Below, one piece after another: positions 53,583 to 64,000 of a stretch of DNA of 64,000 nucleotides. The notes below the pieces were generated by a model. That model had not been told where the DNA came from. It was given only the letters and a program-made list of their open reading frames with translations, and searched no databases. This stretch comes from Pseudopithomyces maydicus (lineage: Eukaryota; Ascomycota; Dothideomycetes; Pleosporales; Didymosphaeriaceae). The DNA is taken from NCBI GenBank assembly GCA_026873275.1, contig JANTUC010000001.1, positions 372,001-436,000 of the forward strand, given 5' to 3'. The translations under genes and the position numbers were made by a program. Positions within the stretch are counted from its first letter, which is position 1. Each line of letters begins with the position of its first letter.

Positions 53583-56500
53583 ATGCCCAACGGCGTGCAC
53601 AACCACCATGGCGCCTTTGCGACACCCCGCGTGCGCAATGGAGAGCCACAGCCCGCCCCGGTGACGCCTGTCGAGACGCCCTCGAAGCGAGACCTTACGT
53701 CGTGGTGGAAGCAGTTCAGCAAACGCAATGCCAAGAAGGAAGAGGAGAAAGGTACGGTATACAGCGCGCTTCTTGCTCGACCCACCCCGGAGCCGCCTTG
53801 CTAATGCTTCCCCGCCATCGCTTCTCTCTACGGCTGCTGACATGGTTCGCTACAGAGCCCGAGCTGCCCCGCGGTATCTTCGGCGTGCCTCTTATTACCA
53901 GCATACCCTACGCCAACGTTGCCATCTCGCTTTTCAACGAGAGTGGTGAAAGTTACATCTACGGATATGTGCCCATTGTCGTCGCCAAGTGCGGCGTGTT
54001 TCTGAAAGAAAAAGGTCCGTGTTTGTAGCCTTGCTCAACATCCAGCCTAACCTGTGATATAGCTACCGATGTGGAAGGCATTTTCCGCCTTGCAGGATCG
54101 GAGAAAAGGATCAAAGAGCTCAAGGCCCAGTTTGACACTCCACCAAGGTGGGGCAAGGGGCTCGACTGGTCGGGCTATACTGTGCATGATGCTGCTAATA
54201 TCCTTCGACGTTATTTTAACCAGTTGCCAGAGCCCATAATACCTCTCCAGTATTATGACTCTTTCCGTCAACCCCTCCGCGGCCACCAAGCAGAGGCTGT
54301 CGGTCAGATCGAAGGTCAAGCGCCGTCAGTAGGAGGGTTCGACCCCGATGCCGCCGTGCACATATACCAGCAACTCATCAAGGAGCTGCCGTCATTGAAC
54401 CGTCAACTTCTCCTTTACATCCTTGATCTGCTTGCCGTGTTTGCGGCAAAATCAGACGTTAACAAAATGACCACGTCGAACTTGGCTGCCATCTTCCAGC
54501 CCGGTATCTTGTCGCACCCTCAACACGACATGTCTCCCCAAGACTACCGCTTGAGCCAGGATGTTTTGATATTTCTCATAGACAATCAGGATCATTTCTT
54601 GATAGGCATGGAGGGAACCGCCGTTGATGAGGGCACCGTTAAACATGTGGAGAGTGGGCCCTCGACCCCACAAGCTAGGACACCTACCACCCCTGGTCGG
54701 AACAAGTCTGGCCTGGGACGGTCTGCATCGGCCGCATCTAGTGCAGGCGCAGAGAGCCTGCGCAAATATGGAGGCGTACGAAGAAATGTATCGACGTCTT
54801 CAAGACATTCCCGGCACTCTGGTGCTGTACCCAGCCCTACCGCTTCCGCGTTTACTTCGAGTTCTGGAGTCCATCGAAGTAACACACTGCCGTCCAAAAG
54901 GTCACCGGCGCTGACAGCAGCACGCTTCCCGAGAGAAAAAGAAAGAGGCTCCGACCCCCCACCCCTGTGACGGAAGAATTGAAAGCGCAACTGCCAGCAG
55001 TGACACCGGAAGTTCCAACGCCAGGAGCCACGCCGCTGGAGGGACCGCCGAAGCACATCGAATTACCCAGACGGGAGCCCACTCTGCCAGTTCAGCCTGT
55101 ACAAGATCCCGTGCAACCATCACCGAGAGCCGAGACATTCCCAGTGGAGAAGCTTGATGTCGTTAGACCAAAGGTGGTGTCCCAGGCTGATTCAAATGTT
55201 CCTGCTCTTCCTACACCGGGCTTCGAGATCCCCGGGGCATTCCCTCTGCCATCTCCTGGACTGATACCACCGACACCCGATGCTGTTACTCCTGCCGCTT
55301 CGTTCGAAGCAGCAAATGCCCCAGCGCCACTGATGCGTCCTAGTCCTCATGCTACACCCAAACATGAAAAATCTGAGTTCCTAGAAGGATCAGTCGAATC
55401 CGGACCTGCTACTGAACCAAGTTCGGTTGTACGAACCTTCACTCAGATTCTTTCTGGAAGTAGAGCATCTCCTGTCAGTGACGAAAAGCACTCGGGACGC
55501 AAGCCGAATAAACTACAAAAGAAACGTGTGACCAGCGCAAACCCTAGTGCACACAGCTCTACCCATTCACTTACCGGGTCCCAAGTTGGATTTGACAGTC
55601 CCCCTTCTCCACTGCCCCAGCCTTCATATCCACTACCCTTACCAAGTGGGTCGAAAGATGCATTGCAGTCCTTTAATTTTGACGCAACGTCGTCACGTCA
55701 CTCGGGTGCTACTCTGAAGCCTACCATGTCACCTTCAGCCTCATTTAGGTCGCATTCAACTGCAACCGAATATTCTGAGACAGAACAACCCGAAGAATCA
55801 CAGAAAGAGGAAAAACGCTCATTTTGGAAGTCGCACAAACGTGGTGAAAGTAAAGCGACGCCGACCGCAAGCCAAACAGATCTACATGGTTCAGTCCCTG
55901 GGGGCGACAAAAGCATGAGTTCCTTTGGAAGTAGTTCTGGCTGGGGCGGCGGAGGAAGAAGAAGTCTGCAGTATGATTCTCATCAGAGCTCAGATCTATC
56001 CTTTCCCTCTGGAGAGGCTAATAAGGAGGCTGCTGAGAAGAAAAAATCCGGGCCTTTAGGATGGCTCGAGAGGAAACGTCAAGAGCACGACGAGCGCAAA
56101 GACAGGAAAAATCGGGCTAAGAGTCCACCGGGTAGCTCTTCTGATTTGTCAACGCCATATGGTTTGTTAAGTCCTAAGCTTGAGCCTACTTCACGAGGCC
56201 GGTCTATGGACATACCGCGAAGCACGGGAAAGCCTGGACCAAGAGCAGATATTTCCAGGAACAACGCTAGCCAAGACTCGAGCGATGTGACACCTACTGG
56301 TACAAGTCCCAATCCTCTGGCGAGTATCCCGCCACTGGAAGAAGATGAAAAACCTTCGTCACAGCCAGCACCACAAACTCAGAGTCTTCAACAGGAGCCA
56401 CAACCGCAACCCACGCACCAAAAAGAAACTCCTGCTGCACAAGATCTACAACAGCAAAAGGAGTCAAATGATGTGAAGGCGCCACAATCTGTTCAACCAC

Positions 56501-56658
56501 CCAGCCAATCACCACCACAGCAACCCAAGTCCATGTCTGTTGAAACCCGATCTGGCTCTACCGCTGGTATTTCGGCAGGTGTACCTCGTGGACTTTCTCC
56601 CAATAAAAGTGGACTTTACCCTTTGGATGCAGACATACCACGGAGCCCGCAGAACTAA
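53583..56658 (+). CDS. Rho GTPase-activating protein (frameshifted as read)
   Basis: Exons are 53583-53751, 53856-54014 and 54063-56658, with introns of 104 and 48 bp, both phase 1. An N-terminal linker (TSWWKQFSKRNAKKEEEK) leads into the RhoGAP domain: LPRGIFGVPL, VEGIFRLAGSEKRIKEL (arginine finger in IFRLAGS), YTVHDAANILRRYFNQLPEPIIP, and KMTTSNLAAIFQPGIL. A long Ser/Pro-rich disordered tail of about 650 residues follows, with a basic patch (WLERKRQEHDERKDRKNR) and Gln-rich runs. At 54955-54965 (a C6-A-C4 stretch) one base is missing: as read a stop follows DPPPL, while the tail is one frame away without its own ATG. With it restored the protein is 974 residues. It stimulates GTP hydrolysis on Rho-family GTPases; the specific partner is unknown. 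Confidence 0.85.
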
Positions 56659-57296
56659 GATGACTTGTCTCCCGAGCCAGACATACTACGGGAATATTGG
56701 TCGTTTGACTGGGCTCAGCACTTCTCTGGAACTCCGAGAGAGATTTTGTGTCGTTTCTTCTTCTACCTATTGGGATAGATATTGTGCTGTTTTGTTTCCC
56801 CGCTGCCTAGTTGCTAGTCTGGGCTGTGGATTTTTGTTTTCTTTGCATATAGTGTGTGAGCGATTTTGATGTCTGATGAATGTAGCAAGGCAATGCGTAA
56901 CGAGACGGAGGAAGTGGTAATGCAATCTCATTGACTTTTGTGCGATGGCTGTAGCGTTATTTGTGACATTTTTTAATGCGTGAATTAATAAAAGTCCACG
57001 GGGTTGAAAAAGGCAAATAATGCGGTTACCATACCAAGATAAAAATAGTGCTAATTTGCTGTGATTCTGGCCATTTCAGGGTGTTGCTGTCAATGCGCGC
57101 GTGCATGCTTGAACGCCCCTTCTTCATAGATATTCTTCAGGCATCCATCTTCGTCAAACAGCTATATACTGTGTGAATTGTCATACCCTTATAGCACAAG
57201 TCCAGGGTTCGTGTTTTTGCTAACCAGAACAACATAAAAAACCTCCGATACACCATTCAGTCTTTATTCATATAACCAAATCTAGAAAACTTCACT
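56659..57296. other. Intergenic, no gene seen
   Basis: 3' flank of the RhoGAP gene and promoter of the acidic hypothetical protein, AT-rich in part. No feature beyond that is seen. Confidence 0.5.
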
Positions 57297-57896
57297 ATGT
57301 ACACCGGCAATAGGATGGAGGGGATTGCCGAGTGGGTTGACAATGTAACAGGAGCTATTTACCACTATTCACCACATGGTGTACTCGATGATGATGATGA
57401 TGATATCATTGATATGTATGATGGCGAGCCCGACAACCGGTATGTACACCCCGATTTGTATGCAAAAGTCTTCGACGCCATTTCGGATACGATCTCTGGA
57501 CTTCTCAACGAGGACGAGAGCTTCGAGTGGCCCGTGAGCTGCAACCAAAATGAATCGACTACAATTCGAAAAGAAACATTTTCTGGTGATGACATTTCGC
57601 CTGAATTTACCGTCGATGTTTCATTTCAATGGGGTAATGATTCCTTCTTATCCATGGAATCAAGCCAACCGCCAGTGAAAGATAAAGAGGCTCATGACAG
57701 CATGGTTGAAGAGATGTTAGATATTATCGAGTATGCGGAAGACAATGATTTCCTAAAATCGTGGCAGGACGAGGAGACAAAGCATGGCGCAACATGGTGG
57801 TTGATCGAAAAAGAATTGGATGCTGACAATGTGCCGAGCTTGTTTAATATCTGGGTAGAGGTACAATTTCTATATGAAGCCAGAAGCGGAGATTGA
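57297..57896 (+). CDS. Acidic hypothetical protein
   Basis: Intact single exon, 199 residues, strongly acidic (a run of six Asp near residue 32 and many Asp/Glu throughout). Four Trp are spread along it, and one segment (SPEFTVDVSFQWGNDSFLS) could form beta strands. A helical stretch (HDSMVEEMLDIIEYAEDND) is near the C-terminus. No signal peptide, TM segment or known domain is seen. The ATG follows an AT-rich leader (ATAACCAAATCTAGAAAAC). The family is not recognised; the length and even composition make it a likely real gene. Confidence 0.5.
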   Translation: MYTGNRMEGIAEWVDNVTGAIYHYSPHGVLDDDDDDIIDMYDGEPDNRYVHPDLYAKVFDAISDTISGLLNEDESFEWPVSCNQNESTTIRKETFSGDDISPEFTVDVSFQWGNDSFLSMESSQPPVKDKEAHDSMVEEMLDIIEYAEDNDFLKSWQDEETKHGATWWLIEKELDADNVPSLFNIWVEVQFLYEARSGD

Positions 57897-59687
57897 GGAG
57901 CTTGTTGGTCAGTTTTAGCGGGTTTCTAACAAGGCATCACTGTCTACTTTTGATTGGTATATGTGAACTGGGGCTGTAGCAACGAGTCTTGCGTAAGAGA
58001 GAGAGAGTTGAAGGTGCTTTATGCAATGTCGATGTTTAGGCGATTGTCTAATCATCGTCAATTATTTATTTACCATTGGCACGAATGGATTTGCCCATTT
58101 GTTTCTAGGAGCCGACTCGTGCGTGTGCCGCGAAATAAGCATGTCTGTTCTCCGTATGACGAATCAATATTCACGTAAGATGGCACGGCGTACAGACATG
58201 ATCCTAATGGACACAGCACACACATCCAACCCCCGCAGGTGAGATTGTTTCGATTCGTTTTCTTCGCGTTTGATCTTACATGGCGCCCCCTTTTGTAAGG
58301 CGCAGCTGCGTTCTTCCTGAGAGTATTTGGAACTAGTCTATTGATTTGTCTGTGAGGTACCAGTATCAGTCGACAGACGGAGCCGAAAGCCGTGATTGGC
58401 CGGCCCTGCGTCCAGTGCATCCAGGCAGGTGTTCAACGTGGCTAAATATATATGCACGCTTGTATAGTGTGGATTGTGAGATGGGGCGTGAGGTGCCAGC
58501 GAATGAGGTGCGGGACGCTAAGAAAGAGGCGACGAGACAGCGAAAGGTAGGTGAGAGATAATCGGATTCCAAAACGTCGGCCAATCCTTCCTCCTCGCGT
58601 CAACGCTCACTCCACCAACCCAGACGGCTGATGTGCGCACTAGGCAAGAAGCTAGACAATGTGCTCTCAAAGGCAAAGGGCCAGACGAGCAGGCTGGGAG
58701 CGGATGTGCGGCAAGCAGACTAGCAGGAGGGAGTCTGAAAAGACGATGGAACGGGCACGGTGCGTGTTCAGTTCACGGGTGATGTAATGGATGATAGGTG
58801 CGAAGTGGACCAAACTCGTGGATATCCACCTCGGTCGGTGCGAAAGTGACGTTTGGCAAGCTTTGTGCAGGGGATGGGCCGCAGTGAATACGAAGCGCGA
58901 GCTCGCTTCACGCGGTGCTCCCCAAACGCAGGGATGCTGCATGCGGCGTCGACAGGGTGTCGTCAAGTTTCAGAACCAAGTCGCGACGTGAAGGACATGT
59001 CATGGGACAGGCGATACAGCGACGGCAACAGTGAAGCATGGCCGGGAGAGGACGGGGTGGAGCGGTGGGATAGGGGCGTTTGGGTCTAGTCTGGGCCTTC
59101 CGTAGTCAGGACACTGGTGTGTGTCAAGCTCCTCGGGACGCAGCAGAGGAGCTTTAGGGTAGTCTAGTGGTGTGTGTGGAGGGACAGGGAGCTAGCTGCA
59201 CCAAGTGGTGGTGTTTGGCGGGCATTAGCCCCAGTGCTTGCTTGCCGTTGAGCCCGTCTCGTCGCCACCATCCTAGCATACATACAGTACTTACACCCTC
59301 AACCGTCTTGTCGTTGTCCGCGTCTGCATCTGCACATTCGTTACCCGCGCCACACCCATCCACTGTCGTTCGAGTTGGAGGCGAATCGGAAGCGTTACGC
59401 AGCATTACACAGCGCTCGCTTCTCTGTCCAACTTTCGTGTAAGCGGAACTACCTCCGACACCAACCTCAGTGCAGCTGGCGCAACACAGCGCTCAGCTGC
59501 CTGAAAGCGCACTCTCTCCTTGCCTTGCCTTGCCTGGACCCCCTCGCGCGGTCCACGCGTCCTCGATCAACTGTGCCATGTCTTGCTAATATCGATCCAG
59601 TACATACTTATCCTCGCTAGAGCCCTCGTCTACCAACAGCACCCACGCCTACTACACTTGCTCGACATCCTTGCCCACAGCTACACG
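57897..59687. other. Intergenic, no gene supported
   Basis: 1.8 kb between two plus-strand genes. Short frames on both strands, none recognisable. The last 400 bp are CT-rich, as expected for a fungal promoter and leader of the wall-protein gene. Confidence 0.45.
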
Positions 59688-60721
59688 ATGCCTTCGTTCC
59701 GTCAGCTTGTCCTGTTTGCCTTGCCATTGCTAGCCAGCGTGCGTGCCGGAGAGCCTGCCCCAACCAAGGTGGACAATGCAAACGTCGTCTACGCCAATGC
59801 CAATGAGGCTTTCCAGGAACTGCTCAATGCCCTGCCTGCCGAGTCGCTGCGCGTAGCCTTGAACACCCTCTCGCACTTTCGCGATGGCGTATTCGAGTCA
59901 GACAAGCGTGGCGTCGAGCACATCCACCGCGAAAACCCCCGCTCGCTACCAAGCTCATCGTCGCTGCTGTCCACGACCTGAAGAGGAGGCAGGCCCCTGC
60001 CCCTAGTAATGGGACAGTCCCCACCACGCAGAGCCAGGACCCGCAGAGCACCGACGGCCCAGTCGAAACATCTCAAGCCCAGCCAGAGACCAGCCAGCCA
60101 TCCGAGAGCTCTCAGGATGACCCTCAAAGCACCCCTGCCCCGGATAGCAGTGCTCCCGCACCGCAAAGCAGCGCACCTGCCCCCGAGAGCTCAGCAGTGA
60201 TTGTGCCTGTCCCTGTGACCACGACCGATTCCGAGGGACGCACGACCATTGCATCCAGCGAGATTCTCTCCCGCCCCACAGCGTCCATCGCCGTTCCCGT
60301 GACCCGTACCAATGCTCAAGGCTCTACCGAGGTCACCACCGAGACCAAGCCTGCCGTCATCTTCTCAACCACTGACAGCGCGGGCCGGACCATCCAGACC
60401 ACCTCTCCCGTCGACTTTGCACCGACCAAGGGCCAGGTGTTGACCAGGACGAACGCAGAGGGCGGTACCTTCTTGACCACATACACCCCGGGCAGTGGAC
60501 GCGTCAGTAGTATCGTACTGCTCACCACCACGGGCGCAAATGGACAGCAGTCGGTTGTTACAAGCTACACTTACGTGGACCCGGCAGCACAGGCCACAGA
60601 AAGTGGTTCCGACGAACCCAGCGGCACCGGGAGGCCTAGCTTGCAACGCGGTGCCGCCCCGCGTCACCGTGTCGTTGACGCCGCAGTTTTGGGTGGTGCT
60701 ATCGCCGCCTTCTTTGTTTGA
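59688..60721 (+). CDS. GPI-type cell-wall glycoprotein (frameshifted as read)
   Basis: The signal peptide is LVLFALPLLASVRA. A mature N-terminal domain of about 70 residues (NANEAFQELLNALPAESLRVAL) ends at a likely Kex2 site (HDLKRRQ). A Ser/Thr/Pro/Gln-rich stalk with near-repeats (STPAPDSSAPAPQSSAPAP) follows. Three or four related beta-type repeats (TTTDSEGRTT, RTNAQGSTEV, STTDSAGRTI, RTNAEGGTF) come next, then a hydrophobic C-terminus (VVDAAVLGGAIAAFFV) fitting a GPI-attachment signal. As read, the frame breaks at the C run 59936-59940. Adding one C gives ENPPLATKLIVAAVHDLKRRQ and a continuous 344-residue protein. It is probably an abundant wall or plasma-membrane mannoprotein; no enzymatic domain is seen. 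Confidence 0.75.
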
Positions 60722-61388
60722 GAATATTCCCGTCACAACCATCCTCGATAGGGGGTGGAAAAACCAAAAGCAACATGATTTACGACTCTCCTTTCCACAA
60801 CTTACATTCCTTACGCCACCTCCACATTGGCCCTGTATACAAATTGATGTTGATAAGCATGATCATCGCACATACATTCCTTCTTCTACTTTAGCGATGC
60901 ATTGGGAACGGCGGACGGGCATATTTGGATTTTTCAATGCATAGCACACGGTCTTTGGTTTATTCGATCCTTTGGAGTATTTTTGCGGTTTTTTCTTGGT
61001 GCATTGGGTGTGGATGGTAAACTAATTCGGCATCTGTGGGACGGATAAATGGTACAGCAATCGAAGGAATTGGACATGGAGGAACCAAGCGGACGGGAAA
61101 CATAACTTGATGCAGCTGCAGTTTGGCCTGGGCTGATGATGCACGAGGTTGCAATCAAGTCGAATTTGGAAATCATCGATGGTCCAAACAAGAGAAATAG
61201 ATAAACACAGAATCAAACTTCGTAATACAGCGTATATCAATGATAGATACCTGTACTATGGTTTAAGTGTATGCGACGTATCATACCGTCTGACGAAAGT
61301 ACCTTAAGTAGCCTGCCTGATGCTAGTTCTAACTTAATAGCGTAATTGTATGATGATCATACTTCTATCAATTGCTATAGGGCACTTA
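60722..61388. other. Intergenic between convergent genes
   Basis: 3' flanks of the GPI protein and the carboxypeptidase. Nothing else is seen. Confidence 0.5.
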
Positions 61389-62958
61389 TCAGGTTGAATG
61401 TATAGCACCCTTCTTCATCGTCTGTATGAAAACTTGCAGTGAAAGCTCGGGCTCTGCAGGTACATTAGCTAATCAATTCCCTGATCCTTCCAGGAATACT
61501 GACGGTAATACATGACCTCGTGGCCAGCCTCGTACACCCGCAAGTACGACAAGTTGCCCTTAGTCTTAAATTGTCCTCCTACCTTTCCGCCCACTTTGTA
61601 CGGCGCGAGACTCTTCTTTCTGAACGCAGTCTGTCCCGCGTATGTGACTTGGTTGGCTACTATTTCAACGCCAATGTAGTTGCATTCCCAGTCTGCGTCA
61701 CCCGCCCACAACAAAGTATTTACACCAGCTGAAACCACGTCGTCAAGTTCGCCGAGAAATGATCGAGCACCTGCTTGTGTGAGTTCATGGGTCATCTAAA
61801 AGCAGACGAAGCTGGACACTCTGATACTCACTGTCACCACTAGGTCCAAACATCGAACCGGCTGGATCAGAGCATTCCGAATACACCGACTTTGCCCCGA
61901 TGGCCTTTACTACATCAGGAGATGCGAGATACTTGACATAGTTCTCTGGAGGCTCAGGATCATCGCTCGGCGCCCGGATGTCGTAAACGTCATAATCAGC
62001 GATGAATGTTAGAGGTCCCTCGACAGCATTGTAGCACGCATTGCCAGCGCTCGAGCACGAAGCGTCGCTTCCATTCGAGTAGCACTTATTAATGGCCGGA
62101 AGACACTTGCTTTCATACTCGTTGAGGTATGAAGTGTACTGGGTTTTGTTGATGAGCGACCGGTAGCTGTTATTGTAAAGAAAAGTGACATAGGCGGGTT
62201 CCTGCAGTTTGACATCAAACCAACCGTTGTTTATGCCCAAAGCTACTAGGTTGATTTTTTCACCCGCATTCGCCTTATTCTGGTCCAGAATGTATTTAGC
62301 AAACTCAGGCCCGTAATGGCCCCCATAGGACTCAGTGAAGATGCCAAAATCACGCGATTTGTATTCAGGAAAAGACGCGTAGAATGCCTGGATGAGCTTC
62401 CATACATAGGGCGCCGCAGTTTTGGTCGACGTGACAGTATCATTACCGTAGGAAAACCCAACACCAATTGGTTGGTCAATGTAAAGCATGTTGGCGTAGT
62501 TATTGAAACTGAAGGTGTTGTTGACCGGAGTAGTGTTCGAGGAGCCGAGTTCAAATTTACACGGTCCGTTCTCCTGAAAGAGACCGATCATTGAGCTGCA
62601 CCCAGGGCCTCCATTGAACCAGGTGGCGAGAGGGGCTGTGGACGGGTTTTGTCGTGCTTCGAAGAACCTGTTCATGTTTAGTGTTGCCATGCACTCTACC
62701 GTGGACGACTTACCAAAACCACATGTTCATATCAGTGCCGACACTCAAATATCCCGAGTACTGGTTGACGCCTGGGGTTGTTTCACAGATGCCCGAATTT
62801 TTGATAAATTCTATCTTGGCACCTGTGGCCGTGTGCTCAAAGACATTGTACAGGACACCATCTCGCTCGACCGTAGAGCGTTTGCCATTTCCTGGAGAGG
62901 GCGCAGTTACAACCAGGCCAGCAAAGGCAGCGACCATACACAGAAGCGACACAAGCAT
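61389..62958 (-). CDS. Serine carboxypeptidase, family S10, secreted
   Basis: Four exons (62958-62714, 62667-61832, 61770-61504, 61453-61389) with introns of 46, 61 and 50 bp; phases 2, 1, 1 agree, giving 470 residues. A signal peptide (LVSLLCMVAAFAGLVVTA) leads into a mature start after KRS. Visible are the oxyanion motif WFNGGPGCSSMIGLFQENGPC, the catalytic Ser in FTESYGGHYGPEFA, the catalytic Asp in LLWAGDADWECNYIG, and the catalytic His in EAGHEVMYYQPELSLQVF. The last 21 residues are recovered only by the final intron; without it the protein would stop early. The third intron has a tandem AAGCAG acceptor, so one residue may vary. The enzyme removes C-terminal residues from peptides, extracellularly or in the vacuole. 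Confidence 0.92.
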
Positions 62959-64000
62959 AACGGGCAGTAAGATGAAGGGCTTTCTGGTTGCAATGCAATG
63001 GGACTGACCATGTACCCTTATATGTGTTGCATGAAGCTAAGTAAGGACCTGTCCGCCAACCAACGTGCGCATTGCATATCGTGCGCAAGGGTACCACTAA
63101 ATACGTGTATGTGCCTATGTCACATTGAGTAGGTGGGCTGGAGCAAGTGCAACGTTGGGTAAGTCATATCCTGGGACGCCGTTGATCTGCGGGATCACCG
63201 TACGGAGGGTCTCGCATCATGAGCGTGAGGCTTGACGAGATGAGGAGGTGCTGGGATACGGCAAGGGTTACGATATAACCAGGACGAATAGTAGACAGGC
63301 AGCAAGCTGTAAGCCCAACTTTGGTCGTGGGCTAGGTATATTAATTGCAGAGGGAATAAGCACTGCACGACCGGCGGGGGCCGAGACCTCTGGAAAATGA
63401 CCGTACACAGTTGATAGGTTCGTGTAGGACGGACCATGACCGAAGGGACGGTTGCGCGGTCCCTTGACATGGAGCAAGCCTTGAGGCTGAAGCTTGACAA
63501 GGCTTGCTTCTGCACCTACCTGCCCTGGTATAGCGACTACGATGGCCGAGATGTTGGGTGGTCTGCAGTGTGCCCCAACAGTCAATTCACTGGAATGGAC
63601 TTGGCTCGTTGTAGACCCTGTCAAATGAGGGACACGGCTGCAAAATGACTCTGCAGTGGAAGATGCGTTGGGAATACCACATCTTCAGGATGGGTGCATT
63701 GTATTTGTAAGAGTGGGGTGTGATTCAGCAGGTGTGGATCCAGGGTAGTTCCAAGCATCTGTTGCGTGCTGTCAATTGACAGTGCGCGGAAATGTGGACG
63801 CCTGGCTGGTCAGAGGGTGCAGGCGATGAGATGGAATGGGAAGCCGCAGAAAGAAAAAGCACGGGAGAGCATCGATGGTCATGTAGACCATGTATGGGAC
63901 GTGGGCGAGTGTTGCGGTCGACAGCTGGGGCATGACCGAGGCGGTGGGCGTGGATGCACAGGTCATGAGGCGGGTGGAGATTGGCCGGAGCTCAAGAGCT
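62959..64000. other. Window edge, upstream of the carboxypeptidase gene
   Basis: Promoter of the carboxypeptidase and about 1 kb without a recognisable gene. Frames of 70-118 codons on both strands overlap each other around 63,200-63,650 and look spurious. Confidence 0.45.

Noticed and set aside
54967..56658. A separate gene starting after the RhoGAP stop
   Set aside because: The frame has no ATG at its start, its Ser/Pro-rich content continues that of the upstream tail, and one C restores a single reading frame.
1..64000. Mobile elements, CRISPR arrays or a secondary-metabolite cluster
   Set aside because: No transposase, reverse transcriptase, terminal repeats, polyketide/NRPS domains or CRISPR-like spaced repeats were seen. 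The gene content is scattered housekeeping plus a few secreted proteins.

Overview
This window looks like a chromosome segment of a filamentous ascomycete (Pezizomycotina). The signs are intron-containing housekeeping genes with 46-110 bp GT..AG introns and CTAAC/CTGAC-type branch sites, genes on both strands without operons, a split nuclear tRNA, and typical fungal families (F-box, GFA, CHY zinc finger, DUF8021-like, GPI-anchored wall protein, secreted S10 carboxypeptidase). A class such as Dothideomycetes is a guess; nothing here fixes the species.

Layout. 0.4-4.1 kb: an RPA1-like OB-fold protein and inositol-3-phosphate synthase (INO1), both minus. 6.8-9.0 kb: a two-LIM-domain paxillin-like protein. 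10.0-14.2 kb: a single-pass membrane protein and an ADA2/ADGF-type adenosine deaminase, both minus. 15.9-20.8 kb: a four-TM membrane protein, exosome subunit Rrp46, the divergent E2 Pex4, and a HAD hydrolase. 21.1 kb: tRNA-Ala(UGC) with an intron. 21.1-25.8 kb: gene-poor, partly AT-rich. 25.9-28.2 kb: prohibitin 1 and a GFA-family protein. 30.1-34.9 kb: a C2H2 regulator and a DUF1264 protein. 35.0-45.3 kb is dense: NOPCHAP1-like protein, eIF4E-like protein, a methyltransferase, SAM35/metaxin-like protein, CHY zinc-finger protein, TPI1, mL43 and U1-70K. 46.2-52.3 kb: DUF8021-like protein, F-box protein, Asp/Glu racemase, a 41-residue two-exon microprotein, TIM9. 53.6-64.0 kb: RhoGAP, an acidic hypothetical protein, a GPI-type wall protein, and a serine carboxypeptidase.

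The genes do not form one pathway. Several serve mitochondria (PHB1, SAM35, TIM9, mL43, and possibly the CHY protein). Others serve RNA processing and translation (RRP46, U1-70K, eIF4E-like, NOPCHAP1-like). Many pairs are divergent with short shared promoters: RRP46/PEX4, mL43/U1-70K, CHY/TPI1.

The strongest unexpected pattern is that six otherwise well-conserved genes (INO1, the LIM gene, the C2H2 gene, SAM35, RhoGAP and the GPI protein) each lack exactly one coding base. Five of the six losses sit in a C or T run, and in every case adding one base restores the whole exon phase arithmetic. The simplest reading is homopolymer undercalling in the assembly, so these genes should not be called pseudogenes without read-level checks. 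Other notable points are a GC-AG intron, stop-free introns of length 3n that hide inside long ORFs, a microprotein gene, and a perfect 13-bp inverted repeat upstream of the eIF4E-like gene. I found no mobile element, CRISPR array, biosynthetic cluster or clearly new multi-gene system.
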